A stretch of DNA of 64,000 bases from Mortierella sp. BCC40632 (lineage: Eukaryota; Mortierellomycota; Mortierellomycetes; Mortierellales; Mortierellaceae). Below the pieces are notes generated by a model. That model had not been told where the DNA came from, made no database searches, and saw only the letters and a list, made by a program, of their open reading frames with translations. The stretch lies in NCBI GenBank assembly GCA_011634665.1, contig WAEK01000008.1, forward strand, positions 365,501-429,500, in the 5' to 3' direction. Positions 11,071 through 23,145 of this stretch are shown here, piece by piece; position 1 is the first letter of the stretch; the number at the start of each line of letters is the position of its first letter. Both the position numbers and the translations under genes were made by a program.

Positions 11071-12844
11071 CATAGAGTCCATATCCCATATCGGGTCGAG
11101 CAGCTTGCTGTTGCTGTTGAAGAGACATCTTTTGAGCAAAACGAGTATTGCCGCTTGTCTGCAGTTGATCGACCAGACGTTGACCCTGATCCTGCATCAC
11201 TCGCGTAAATCCACGTCGATCATTCGAGGCGACTGCACCGAACATGGCGACAACCTTTTTCTTGGCACTCAGTGCCTCCGCAGTTCTGTTATTTGCCAAA
11301 TGATTCATGACTTCTTCATCAATCTTGGCGGCTTCTTTGATGGTCAGATAGGTCACCACATCTGGGTTCTTCTTGTCATCCGCAACCATGGAGGTATCCG
11401 ATGTGTAGTTGACAGACAGGGTTCCACTCAAGTCCTTGCAATCGTCCAAGTTCACAAAGTGATCTCCCTCAAAAGAGAGAGCATACCCGAGAATCTTTTT
11501 CGAATCCTCCACATCCACCATGTCATCCTCTGAAAAATCTGCTGATCCTGGGACGCGAATGTCCAGGTTGACGATCACTTGAATGAGTCCGTTGACTCTC
11601 AGGTTCCGGACTGTGATCTGGCCAGGAGTCTTGTTCATGTCGTATCCCGGAATATCCTTGATGACCGCATCGCCCAGGCCTCGGATTTTCAAGATTGCCT
11701 CGGGTGCGACCATATTGGAGACACCACGGAGACCCTTGGAGACCACATCCTCAATATCCGCCTCGGTCTCGATAAAGAATGATTCGCCATTGGCATGCTG
11801 AGCAATGGCCGTCATGAGTTTTTCATCGTATCCATCTCCAATGCCAAAGGTTGAGATGGAAATATCCGTTCCCTTGAGCCAATTTTGGACGTCGTGCATG
11901 ATTGCATTAGGCGATGTAACACCTTGATTGACCAGTCCATCAGAGAACAAGAACACACGATGAAGTTTCTTGAGTGGTTTCTTGGCTTTTTCCTTTTTCT
12001 TCTCTTCCTCAATCTCTTCTTTTTCGATGCTTCGTTTGAGAGACTCGACACCGACCTTGAGACCACCATGGAGATTGGTCATGCCGTCGATTTGGATCTT
12101 GGCTACCGATTTCAACATGAGTTTCTTGTGGGTATGGTCACAATCGACAAAGATGGTCTGGACACTTGTACTGTAGGTCACCAAACTGAGGGAGTCGTTT
12201 GGTGTGAGTTGATGGATAATAGTGTTGATGGCTTTCTTGCATTGGTCAAGACGTCCTCCATTCATGGATCCAGAGTTATCAAGGACCAAGCAAACATTAA
12301 AGGGTGTCCGGGCCGTGTCTTTGCCCTTGTTGGCATCAGACCTTTGGCCGACCTTGATTTCGAAGAGGACAGGGAGCTCGGTTTGGAGACCTCGGAGGAC
12401 ACTTGAGAAAAGTGGGGTTGCCGTGACTTGAACTCCTTTGAAATTGAATTCGGAGAGATAGGTGGCCTTGAGTGCTTTGAATGTTTCATCATTGCTTTGG
12501 TCGAACCTTGGAGGAGGAGGAGCAGACTGGAAAGAGGGCTGGAATGAACTCGAGAAGCCAGCCATGGAGAAACCGTAATTGCTTTCTGACGGAGAAAAGG
12601 GTCCAGCGGTTCCTGGCATGGTAAAGGGATTAGGAGGAGGATAGGTGGGGTGACCAGAAAGGTAGGGATCAGGAGGAGGATAGGTGGGGTGACCAGAAGT
12701 GTAGGGATTAGGAGGAGGATAGGTGGGGTTACCAGGAGGGCAGGGAGGAGGGTGGGGTTGATTGCTAGGACCATTAGCATTGCTACTAGAGCTTGAACCG
12801 GAGTTCGAATTGCTCTTTGATGAAAAAGGGTTGAAGAAGGACAT
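11066..12844 (-). CDS. von Willebrand factor type A domain protein
   Basis: A single uninterrupted frame of 592 residues from ATG 12844. The vWA domain (about residues 180-390) shows the metal-ion-dependent adhesion site: V-L-D-N-S-G-S-M (DxSxS), a later threonine in G-M-T-N-L-H-G-G, and F-S-D-G-L-V-N-Q-G-V. It resembles cytosolic fungal vWA proteins of the inter-alpha-trypsin-like group and has no signal peptide or membrane segment. The N-terminus (residues about 35-77) carries three tandem copies of a Pro/Tyr/Gly unit (H-P-T-Y-P-P-P-[ND]-P). A Lys/Glu-rich insert (E-E-K-K-K-E-K-A-K-K) sits inside the vWA fold. The C-terminus ends with a short polyQ. Role unknown; such proteins usually act as metal-dependent adaptors in complexes. 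Confidence 0.85.
12612..12740 (-). repeat. Intragenic tandem repeat (PTYPPPxP units)
   Basis: Three near-identical units of about 45 bp inside the vWA gene encode Pro-Thr-Tyr-Pro-Pro-Pro blocks separated by Tyr/Ser/Gly-His. DNA identity between copies is high (aggaggaggataggtgggg recurs), which suggests recent tandem duplication. Confidence 0.85.
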
Positions 12845-14266
12845 GTTGAGACTAGTGAATGAGTGAGAGTTGGGAGATAAAAAAAAAATTAGGGGATGTA
12901 GAAGATGCCTTTTATGCTGGTTTTTCTGGATTTTTGGGGAAAGTGCCGCGCATTCAGACCGGCGCAGTCCCTAAAAAATCAACTTCACTGTGGGAGGCAG
13001 TGCACGAGGTGGCAGTGCAAAGTCCTTGAAATTCAAACGTGGCGAATCTCACTGAGAGAATTGAAACCAATGGAGGAAGAGGGTCCGACCGCGTTGCTGA
13101 AAGATGAGAGTTTGGGCGTAAACTTCATGTGCATGTTCATGTACTACTTGAGATGCTTGAACCAGGTAAGTGAGAAATCCAGCTGAACAACTTGAGAGGA
13201 GAACACTGTGATACAATGGCCGCAAGTGGAATGCAAGTCACTGGGACAATTCCTAAAACATGGGCGCCAACCGATGCATGGACAGAGAGTCGATTTTCCC
13301 AGCTTTGGTGTTTGTAATTTTGAGGGGGGGGGGGAGGCTGAGTATCTAATGCACGCCATGAGAGAAAGTTTTCTTTGACCTCTTGGCTTCCTCCCATCTA
13401 CGCTCGAGACTCTCTGAGATAGCGCGGCTTCGCCTTCCCCCCTCCCATCTCCTCCCAAGAGAAGGTTTGCCACCATCAGAAGTATAGCCACAATTCTTGG
13501 CGCTTACATCAGTTGCTCTGCAGCTACCATCGTTTTCGTCATGAGACAACAGAGCTCAGCATTCAGTCTTTCGTTGGTCTCAGCATCGCCACGATGTCAA
13601 ATCAAACTTTTATAGAAAAGAAAAAAAGAAAAAAGTATAGATGGTGTTGCCAGATGGAATTCTCAACACTCTGCTCATTACTGCCCGGATTCATGTGTGA
13701 CTCTGTCTGCTTATGGTTGACCTCCCTTCTTTGAGAAAAACAGGGTGGTAGTGTTACTGCAGTCTGTCAGAAGAACTACTCTTTGTTGTCGATCGCGCGC
13801 GAGTAGGCGTTTTCGTTAGTGGACATCAAAGTCAGCAAACTGAACTGATTCTAGACCAGTGCGCAAATTCGATACTCTCTTGAGCCACTCTGGCCGAAGC
13901 GTGGCAGTGTTTTGATTGCCTTCACCTGTCTGGTCGATACCTTTCCATATTCTAACGTGCTGAATGCTCTTCAGCTGCTTGACTGTCGGCCCAGGTCCTG
14001 GAGAATTTATTGAGACCCTGATAGTTTCTTCTCTTTTCCCTTTCATGAATGACTCTGGTGTGTTACCAAAAGATGTGATGACAAAGAGGGACGGTGCGAG
14101 CGAGAAAAAAAAAAGTTAGAGGCTAAGGACTTGGTCTATTTAGTCCTATCTTATAGGCTATTTTCTCCGCGCCTTCCATCCCCTCTCTCCGTACATATTC
14201 GAAATGTAGGTAGATGGAACCCTCCACTCCATCCCTAAGGTCAGACCTGTGCCTTTATCTCTCCTC

Positions 14267-14303
<37 letters not shown>

Positions 14304-14878
14304 CAGTCCGGCCCTTTTTCTTCATTCTCTGCTCACTGCTCTCTGATTGGCTTCTTCCTCCTTTTATTTTCTCCTCTCTTCTTTCTTCTAGAAGAATAGT
14401 AGCCAGGAATTATGCTAAATGATGGCCTCGGATAGTTTTGGATAAAGATGAAGTAAACCAAAGAGCCAAGACTTTAAGAAAGGGGGAAAGGAGCAGAGAG
14501 TGTATATGTGAGTGAGAGAGAGATCTCTTGTCCAATGTTTCAGCAGATCACATTGAAGGAGGCCTTGTGGAAAAGAAAAAAGAAAATAAAAATGAGCTCT
14601 TCATTGACTATTTCTTTTATTGGACGATCAAGACAGGTAGATTGAGCAAAGAAGGGGAAGTTTATTACGTGTTGAAGAATCTAATCAAGGAGATTTCACC
14701 TTGTAGTGAGATGAAGAAGCGCGCTTTGTGACCAAAATTATCCCAGTGTAAAAGAAAAAAATAATAATAATAATAAGAGGAGATTGAAGGACAAGAGAGA
14801 GAAAGAGAAAGGTTTAGCGAGAGTGCAGGTCCAACTTAGAATATGAGTGGAAAAATCGAGGTAGAGTGAACCTTTCAT

Positions 14879-14911
<33 letters not shown>

Positions 14912-14995
14912 TTCCTTTCTTTTCTTTTCTTTTTTTTTTGGGATTTCATAGTTTCTTGTTCCGTTGTATTTATATAAATGTGTATGTGTCACTCT
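12845..14995. other. Intergenic region; possible short coding remnant at 13816-14046 (-)
   Basis: Upstream of the vWA gene is a CATAAAAG TATA-like motif near 12910 on the minus strand. A 76-codon minus frame at 13816-14046 (L-R-P-E-W-L-K-R-V, F-A-D-F-D-V-H) has the feel of an F-box/LRR C-terminus but no firm match. T runs occur at 14273-14299 and 14880-14913, and (AAT)n near 14760. Otherwise no gene seen. Confidence 0.35.
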
Positions 14996-16410
14996 TTAAG
15001 AGATTGTACAACATCTCGTAGACTGCTTTGTGAATGGATCCGCAGGAGGAGCGCCCCAGATATTTGGCAGCAGATGGTCCTTTGTCGCCATTACATACTT
15101 GATTAGGCTATGGAAAACGCAGTGAGAAAAAAATACACCAGTTAATATTGTGCTGGTATTAGGGAGCCCTATAGCTCCTTCTTTTCGCGGTCCAAACTGG
15201 TGAATGGTTTTTTTTCCCTTTACCTTTGACTCGCCTCCGATACAGAGATACGACGCATCTCAAGCTGCTCCCTCAGCCGTTGATTGTGCTCCAAGAATCG
15301 TTTCAGCTTGATTTCTGAGACAGTCGTGCCGGTAGTGGTAATGCCTGGGTTCATACCAGTGACCGAAGTCGTTGCTGCTGCATTATTCCCCGTGCTCAAC
15401 AGCGACTTGCCTGTACTGAGACCGCCTCCAGGCCCCAACAACGTTGAAGACGACAAATTGTGATTCGTAGTCATGGCTGTCGTCGCCACAGATGTAGACG
15501 AAGCCGTCGTTGATGAGGCCACAGTGGAGCCTGCACCAATACCATGCGCACTACTATTGCCGCCGCTGCCAGAAGAGGCCGTTCGCATAAGGCCCGTGTT
15601 GCTGCCGGGACCAGCTGGGCCAGGACCAAAAAGTGATGAGGCCTGGGCCATGGCGGGCGCAGAAAGAGGAGAGACCATTGCTGGACTAGACATATTCACT
15701 AGGGTACTGTTGCTGTTACTGTTGCTGAGAGAGTGACTGCCAAGGCTGTCGCTCAGAAGACCAGGACTACTATTATTATTGGACCCAGAAACTGAGGTAC
15801 CGGAAATAATCGCCTCGTCAATTGGGTTGGACAAGGATGAATGCGCTTGGGCGGGTGTTTCGGACACCGAAAGTCGAGGAATAGGCTCTGAGGCTATGAA
15901 AGTCGAGACGTTTGTTTGGGAAGAAAGGATCTTGCTCGAGGCAGAATCTGGAGCGACTGGGGTCAGGCCAAAGGAGAGTTCAGGAAGCGAGGGCGACGAC
16001 GACAAGAGCCCGTGGGGGTCTTTGTATGTGCTCTCTTCACTTTCAAGGTCAGAGGTTGGCGTGGGTAGTAATGGCGAGGTAGGAGTCGAGCCTGTCTGCG
16101 GTCCAGTGCCTGCTTTGGTCGCGCTCGCTGAGTTGGTGGTGGCTGTGCTCACACGAAGTATGGGGGGCTCCAAAAGACTTGCCAACGAATCGCTCTTAGG
16201 GATTAATCTCCCTGCCTGATTGAAATCCAAAGATCTTTTGTTTTTGATATTACTGTGGTTGTTGCTCCCCGTGTCCTTGGTAAGTGCGCCTGTCACTGAA
16301 GAACGTTCGTTTAAGATTGAAGGAAAACTGCTCACAGATCCGTTCCCACCATGGTGAACCACAGCACGCAGAACAGTCGCATCCGTTGGAGACAGCGGTT
16401 CAGTGATCAT
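14996..16410 (-). CDS. Heterotrimeric G-protein gamma subunit with long N-terminal extension
   Basis: Two exons, 16410..15224 and 15107..14996, join in phase to 432 residues. The last about 70 residues are a complete fungal G-gamma domain: S-E-I-K-L-K-R-F-L-E-H-N-Q-R-L-R-E-Q-L, then the I-S-V-S-E-A-S block split by the intron, L-I-K-Y, L-L-P-N-I-W-G, and the C-terminus R-C-C-T-I-S. CTIS is a CaaX prenylation box, with a second cysteine for palmitoylation. G-gamma pairs with G-beta at the plasma membrane in pheromone and nutrient signalling. Typical fungal G-gamma proteins are about 70-110 residues. Here about 360 Ser/Thr/Gly/Pro-rich residues precede the domain in one open frame. An internal ATG at residue M-N-P-G-I-T-T-T would give a conventional short form of about 80 residues, so start choice is open. 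The first in-frame ATG, 16410, is used here. Confidence 0.85.
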
Positions 16411-17349
16411 TTTAGGAGATTCCAGAGATGACGACGGAAGCAAAGACAATGGCAGGATCGTTGTTGTAAGCAAAGGTTGGAGTCGAGTCCGGCAGCAATT
16501 TTAATATTGGGAATGTGAGTGAGAGGGCACGTTTGGCCATGAAAAGAAGGAGATCAAGAAAATGGGAGGCAAGAAAGAGTTCTTCCAGTTAGTTGGTATG
16601 ATTCATAGGGATGGTCTGTGGATGGTGGGAGGTGTAGTAAGGGAGGGTGATGGTTGGCGCCCACGAAAAAAAGGAATCTGAAATTTGAAAAGAGGAGCAG
16701 CTCAGGCAAAGAAAAGGATGTCTGGAGAACGTGTGAACCTCTACCAAATGACATTGAATGGCCACACAGAGAACTAAACATCCATGGGTGCTGGCAGCAC
16801 TTGTCTCTCTTCATGAATTAGCATTACTTCTATTGCTAACACTTTATCGACTGGTGATCAAGGGCCTGCCCAAAATAAAATCACAATAACCAGGAGGGCT
16901 CCTCATTCAAGCGAAATACTGGCCAGAGAGGAAGGGGGGTCCTTCATTCAAGGCTCAATACTCAGGATAGTGTCTTTACTAAGGTTAAGGGTCGTCTAAC
17001 CGAACGACAATATGAAAAGGCACCCTTACCAGACGATCTTGGCACCTTTTCACGATTTTTGGGGTGAGAACGCTATTACCTTTATAAGAGTCAAAGGTTG
17101 AGTATGTGTGGCTGCAGAGTGAAGAGGCGGAAGAGAGAGAACAAAACAGAAAAGGATGAAAACGCAGAGCGGTGCAACGGTCAGTAAATGGAGCAATGTG
17201 GGCATTGCCGTGCCAGCTCCAGTGAGCAACAATGCGCACACAACAAAGCGCGGCCAATGCTCCGGAGACGAACCATGGACACCTCTGCAAAAAAGATTAG
17301 ATGTCGTCCACACATGCTCTGGGGACACACACACACATACACACACACA

Positions 17350-17381
<32 letters not shown>

Positions 17382-19813
17382 CAAATACACACAAAAGCAC
17401 GCAGAGGAAAAAAGGGGGGGTGAGTGGGCGGGGGAGATATCGAGGGGAGAGCGAGAATGGTGCTGTGAGCGGGAAGGGGTGTGTGTGTTCAAAGCAAGAA
17501 GGGACAAGTGCACAAAGTGCACTTGCCAGCCCGCCCCCTTGAGCGATCTTTTTGTTCGCCAGATTGCAAACATGGACTCTCCAGAGCCACCAGGGACGTC
17601 TTCAAGGGCAGGGATGACCAAAGGCGCGGAATGAGGATGAGGCTGTCGGGCTAGAGCAGCCCTCGCCCTGAACCACTTCCGACTGGTCAATGCGAATAGG
17701 CTGGTTCTGCTGGAACCTTTTTTGCTCCACATCGGTCACTTTTTCTTATTCAACCTGGCTGCAGAGAGCTCTACCACCAAGATAGACCCTTGGAGCCGAA
17801 GCGAAAGGTCGCTGCGAATGAGAAATTTCAAGGAGGCTGGGAGGGGGGTGGAAAGGGAGTTTGAGGTGAAGGCTTTGCTGCATGTCGAGAGCTTCCGACG
17901 CGTCTGAGAAAGTGAAAAAAGTAAGGGGGGAAGGGGACACAGGACAGAGAACGAGCAGAAGGAGCAGAGAACGAACAAAAGCGCAAAGACTTCATGGCCG
18001 GGGCACTCTGTGCAGGTCGCGTCCAGGGATGATGAGGAGTGTGGGGAATGGTTATGTCCTTAGAATAGGGATACGGGTACTGAAAAAGTAAGAATGCCAA
18101 AGCTGGCCACTCTGGATTCACATTTGTCGGGTGTCTCCGTCAATTCATTTCCTGCTCCCATCAGTGCCCAATCAGTGCCCAATCAGTGTCAAATGTGTGG
18201 GAGGCGAGGACAGTGGGGGCAAGTATAGTATACATTCAGGCTTGTGGTTGAAACAGTATCAAGGGGGGAGAACTCGTTGCAGTAGACATTTACAGTTTTG
18301 ATTGCTTATAGCTTGCTGAGGAACAGATCATGCAGTGCGGGTGGCCCCTGGACTTTGGCCATTGTCCCACATCTCTGTCTAAAAAGGACGAATCTGGTCG
18401 GCACGCTCACGAGCTCTGTGTGCCAACACACTACTCAATGTCGTCTGTCTGGTATCTGCAGTAACTAGTCCCGTCCTCTGATCTGTTAAGCCATTCTGAT
18501 AGCCTGTGCTGACAGGTCGATTGTAGCGACATTCCCCATGGGATATTCAGCCAGTAACAAGCACAGTCGTAATCATGATCTGGTTGAGGTCCTGGAAGAA
18601 AGCCTCATTGATCTGTCTTCTGTCGGGGAACGGTTGTGAGGAGGAAGTAGAACGTGGTGTAACAAAAACTCACTTGTTGCTACCGGGCCCTTGGGAAAGA
18701 AATATCTGCAGTAGCCGAGTGCGACGGAAGAGGACGAAAAAGAGTGTGTGAGATGAGAAAATGAGGAAGGTGTATGTTTCGAGTTTTTGCCGAGAGAAAT
18801 AAGCACGCACCCTATGGTGAAGGGCAGGCGTGTGGAGTGAGTACTGGACGTGAGTGAGGTGGGAGAGAAGAACTCAGAGTAGTAGACTGAGGAAAGGAAT
18901 GAGGGATTAGAGGAGGATTGAGAGGATTCAATGATGCGTAAGAAAGAGCAGATGAGAAAGATGCAATGGTGGATGATCAGATGAAAAAGAGAGAGAGAGG
19001 GAGAGAGGCGATTCCACCACACCAACACCGCGTGTGCGCGGACCCTTGGGCGGAACCATGCTCTGGCCCATATTACCATACTGCATTTCGCCCGCATACA
19101 GACGATTGTTTGCCCTTTCTAACCCCTTGGCAGCCGATCGCCCACAGCGAGCACATCCGGAATGTCAGTGTGAGGAGGCGGGTATGGGCTGTTGAGACGG
19201 AGCTTGTGAGTGCACCTCCGTCAAGCCAACCTTGGCTACTGCCAGTCATTACTGCATCCGAATCTGGACGGCGGCGGCGGTTGCTACAGCCGTCGATCTT
19301 GCTGTCTTCTATGCGGGCTGAGAACGCGTCTGATACTGCTGCTGCATTTTATCAGCCTCCACACTCGCCACTCCACCAGCGTGAGTAGAGGTTGCATGAT
19401 TCGAGGACAAGAGCTCTACTGCTAAGAAGAGCACGATAGCCCATGGCAGTGCAGAGTCGGCTACATGGCCCACAAAAGTTCCTGGATCTACCTACCACCT
19501 CAGAACAAGGTGTAAGCCTAAAAAAAAAAAAAAAAAAGGCCATCGGCAACCTCAGAAACATCATCTCATCCTGTTGCAGTAACCTCCTTCGTTGCCGTGC
19601 TGCCGGTCCTTGCATCCTTTTCTTTCTTTATCTTTCTCCTTTTTTGCTCTCGTACCCACACAAACACAAGCACTCTCTCCTCCTAGACTGACCCGTTCAT
19701 CCAGCATTTTACATCGTTTGGTTCCCTCAAGCTCAACCTCCAGTAGTAAAAAAAAGAAAAAAGAAATTTTGGGGCCCCACTCTTTCAGCATCAAGCAGAC
19801 TCGCAAAAACACA
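16411..19813. other. Long divergent intergenic region (3.4 kb)
   Basis: Lies between the divergent G-gamma and MFS genes and probably holds both promoters and 5' UTRs. Contains (AC)n/(ACGC)n at 17325-17392, a short duplication of cagtgcccaat near 18161-18180, and a Ct-rich stretch at 19620-19690 before the MFS start. Many open frames are present but none has a recognisable domain or consistent coding character. Confidence 0.4.
17325..17392. repeat. (AC)n / (ACGC)n microsatellite
   Basis: Alternating AC dinucleotides followed by a run of CACG tetranucleotides. A candidate Z-DNA-forming purine/pyrimidine alternation in intergenic DNA. Confidence 0.9.
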
Positions 19814-22800
19814 ATGGATCACTCAGGGACGGACGTCATTGGTAGCGATACCACTGCCAGCAGCTCTGCTCCAGTCTTAAACTCAAAGCAGCGCTCTCCA
19901 CACCCATCTGGTGCTAGTAGAGAAGTTGCCAACGCCGGCCGTCACCAGGAGACCGGTTCCAAGATGAGCCCTTCGAGCTCAGCCTCGAAACGTCAACCCA
20001 CCGGATCTTTTGTCGCCTCTCCGATCCCCACAAAGCAATTAGCTATCTCTGATGACTCTGTTCATCAGCGTCCACAAGGTCAACGATCGAATGAATCCTC
20101 AAAGGTCCAAGACTTGCATATGTCTGAGACATCCCAGAGCGATATCCGACTCCGAGAACACCAGGCAGGAGTTTGCTTAAGCGCCGCAGATCGAGCCATG
20201 GGCTCCGAAGGACTTCCGTCTCAAGCACAAGGGATTCTTGGCAAGGGACAGGATGGAAGTGACTCTTTTGGAGGGAGTGGAGGAGCCGTTACCCAAGACT
20301 ATGTCCTTCACCAGCAAAGCTCGTCTAACTCCTCGCAGTTGCTTCCATCGCAAGGACAGGTTCCTGGTGTCCAGTACATTGAGTCATCACTTCCTGCATC
20401 CACAGCTCCGAGACAATACGACCTAAGCATTTCAAGTCAACCTGTGGCAGCCCTAAGCTTTGCAGCTCCCGAGAATAGCAAAGTCTTTACTTCTGATGAA
20501 AACACACAAAGGGACTACTACCCTATCAGTTGTGGTCTCGAGTCAAGACAAAGGGCTGATTCTGACCAGATGCATAAACGAGGGATGGCTGAAGGAGAAT
20601 ATGCCTCGGAGAGTCAAAGGAATCAGGCACACAATTACCCCAGACAAGAGGCGAGTCCAAAGTCACCTCCTCGGGCACACCGAGAGGACGCCTTGACCCC
20701 ATTCTCGCATGATCCTGACTTGAGGTCTCTATCGAATCCATCAATCCAGTCTCTGAATAGTCCTGAGAAAGAGGACTATGAGAACCAAAAGTATATTCAC
20801 TACGGTGAAAAGCGTCGGCCTTATCCAGAATTTGTTCATGATGATGAGATGGAGCGAAGAGTTGTTCGAAAATTGGACTGGAATTTACTCCCGTTGTTGG
20901 GAGTGCTTTACCTGTTCTCGTTTCTGGACCGGGTCAATATTGGAAACGCACGATTATTCGGACTTGAGGAGGCTGTTCATCTATCAAATGGTCAATACAA
21001 TATGTAAGTGTCAGCCTCTCAACTCTACTTCCCAGAAGATTGGTCCGGGTAATTTACAGCAACTGTTTTGACTGAACCGAGAGATGAACATGACCTTTCT
21101 CTCTCTCTCTTCCTTTCTCTAGAGCACTAGCCTCATTCTTCTTGGCCTATTGTGCCTTTGAAATCCCTTCGAACTGGGTCCTGGTCCGTATTGGTCCCAG
21201 ATTATGGATTCCTATCCTCATGGTGGCATGGTAATTTCGATACAATGCTCTTGGTACACTTGATCGGTCAAAGCAGCCAGTTCTACCTTTCTAAAGCCTC
21301 AATGTTGAAATCTGATTACGTGGAGTATAGGGGTTCAATTAGTCTGGCTCTGGCTTGGGTGATATCTTTCACGGGTCTTCTCATTGCACGTTTCGCTCTA
21401 GGCACTGCCGAAGGTAGATATCATGCCCTCATTGTCTTTCAAGGATCTGAGGGTCTCGATAATCCCAAGGTTCCTTCCACTAATACCTCTGAATTCAAAT
21501 CTTCTCCCTCTCTCTCTCTCTTCGTGGCAGCGGGATTTGTTCCTGGTGTACTATATTACCTTACCCTTTTCTACAAAAGGTCCGAACACTCGCTTCGGAT
21601 TGCTATTTTCCTGTGTTTTAACATCCTCGCTGGTGCTTTCGGAGGACTTCTTGCCGCAGGGATCGCCAGTCTTTCGGGTGTATGGGGTCTTGAAGGCTGG
21701 CAATGGATCTTTATCATAGAGTCGATCCCTACGATCCTCTTGGCAGGCCTTACCTGGATTGTACTCACGCCTTCCCCCGAAACAGCCAAGTTTTTAACAC
21801 GCGAAGAACGAGTCTATGCTGCTAATCGAATTTTGATGGACTGTGAGGTCCGACCGTCGGCGGAAGCTTCTTGGCGACAGAGTCGGTCTGCATTGACTGA
21901 CGTTCATGTGCATCTACTTTGCATTGCAGCATTGTTCATGTACATGCCCAACGCAGGAGTGGTCTTGTTTATGCCTTCGCTTATCGCTGACATGGGCTTC
22001 AAGGCGTAAGTAATATTCTAACCGACAAATACCACGTCAAAGAGAGACCAAAGAAAGAAAAAACGCTGACTTATCGCTATCCTATTAGAACCACGGCTCA
22101 ACTATTGACTGTTCCACCATATACTGTCGCCGCCATTATGTCGTTGATATTCCCATGGTGGTCTGATCGAATTCGAGTCCGAGGTGTATTTGTCATTCTC
22201 TTACCTATCCTTTCCGCGGCAGGGTTCCTTACCTTGGCCCTGGTCGAACACACGTGGGGTAAGTATTCTTCGATTTCTTCATCTTGCTACTTGCCGCATA
22301 CAAGTAGAATCAAAATGTAGACTAAAAAAAAAACTCCCCTTACTCTGCACATACCCCTTTCTTTCAACTAGTCCGGTATACTGCAGTCATCTTTGCCATG
22401 GCAGGCATGGTCCCGTCTTCATCGATCCTAGTGTCCTGGCTAACCAATAACTGTGTTAGTCAATCAAAACGAGCAACAGCCTTGGCAATGCTGGTCTCGT
22501 CTTCAGGACTGGGCGCTTTGGCTGGATCTCAAATTTATCGCTCTTCTGATGCACCTCGCTACCGTAAGTGGATCTCGAAAAATGCCAATTCTCCATACTA
22601 ACACTGACGACTATTTTAATGTCTATTTTGCTCTGACTGACTTTTCTTTCTTTTTTTTTTTTTTTAAAAAAAAATAGAGCATGGCCACCTCATAATGGCG
22701 GGTTCCATTATAGTAGCCATCACAGTATGCATCATAACTCGGATTACCCTTTCACGCGTAAATAAGAAGAGGGACAGAGACGTGACTGGTGGGTTGAATA

Positions 22801-22874
22801 TGCTGCAGTCCATGTCTGAGGCACAAATCAACGAGCTTGGCGAAAAACATCCCAATTATCGATACATACTGTAG
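19814..22874 (+). CDS. MFS permease, allantoate/Dal5-Thi73-Tna1 family
   Basis: Seven exons (19814..21003, 21123..21230, 21331..21413, 21531..22005, 22089..22258, 22372..22563, 22678..22874) join in phase to 804 residues. From about residue 350 the protein is a 12-helix major facilitator of the anion:cation symporter family: W-N-L-L-P-L-L-G-V-L-Y-L-F-S-F-L-D-R-V-N-I-G-N-A-R, then A-Y-C-A-F-E-I-P-S-N, the G-x-A-E-A-G-F-V-P-G-V loop after helix 4, and W-Q-W-I-F-I-I-E. Members import carboxylates or vitamins; yeast Thi73 belongs here and is thiamine-repressed. The first about 350 residues are an unusual Ser/Gln-rich, probably disordered cytosolic region. The ATG at 19814 follows a T-rich leader; an earlier in-frame ATG at 19592 would add a Lys-rich stretch and seems less likely. 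The gene converges on THI5. Confidence 0.88.
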
Positions 22875-23145
22875 ACAAGGGTTTCTTCATCTACACTCAT
22901 TCTCTAGTCACCATAGTCAATCTATTTCATGTATTCCATCTATAGCGATTACTTAACATTTTTTTTTCCGATGAGCTCAATATAAACAATAGCCGTTTTG
23001 ACCGAGCAAATGAGCTAGAAGTCTGATAGATTCCAGGTGTTTTATTGTCGAAATCGTGGATAATAATAGGCTGCTCTTTTGCTGCAGTGAGAAAGAGAGA
23101 TTGAGGATAAAAAAAGGACCGGCATATTCGATAGGAACGATGCTC
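22875..23145. other. 3' flank between MFS gene and TPP riboswitch
   Basis: Contains the plus-strand 3' flank of the permease gene. On the minus strand it holds a pyrimidine-rich 3' splice site ending at 23082 and AATAAA at 23046..23041, both downstream of the TPP riboswitch. No ORF of interest. Confidence 0.55.
23041..23046 (-). terminator. Candidate poly(A) signal of the THI5 transcript
   Basis: AATAAA on the minus strand, about 95 nt beyond the 3' end of the TPP riboswitch and about 525 nt beyond the THI5 stop. It is the first clear AATAAA on this strand after THI5, which fits a transcript that carries the riboswitch in its 3' UTR. Confidence 0.5.

Noticed and set aside
16411..16473. Extending the G-gamma frame to 16473
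   Set aside because: The codon at 16473 is TTG, not ATG; a stop lies upstream, so the first in-frame ATG is 16410.
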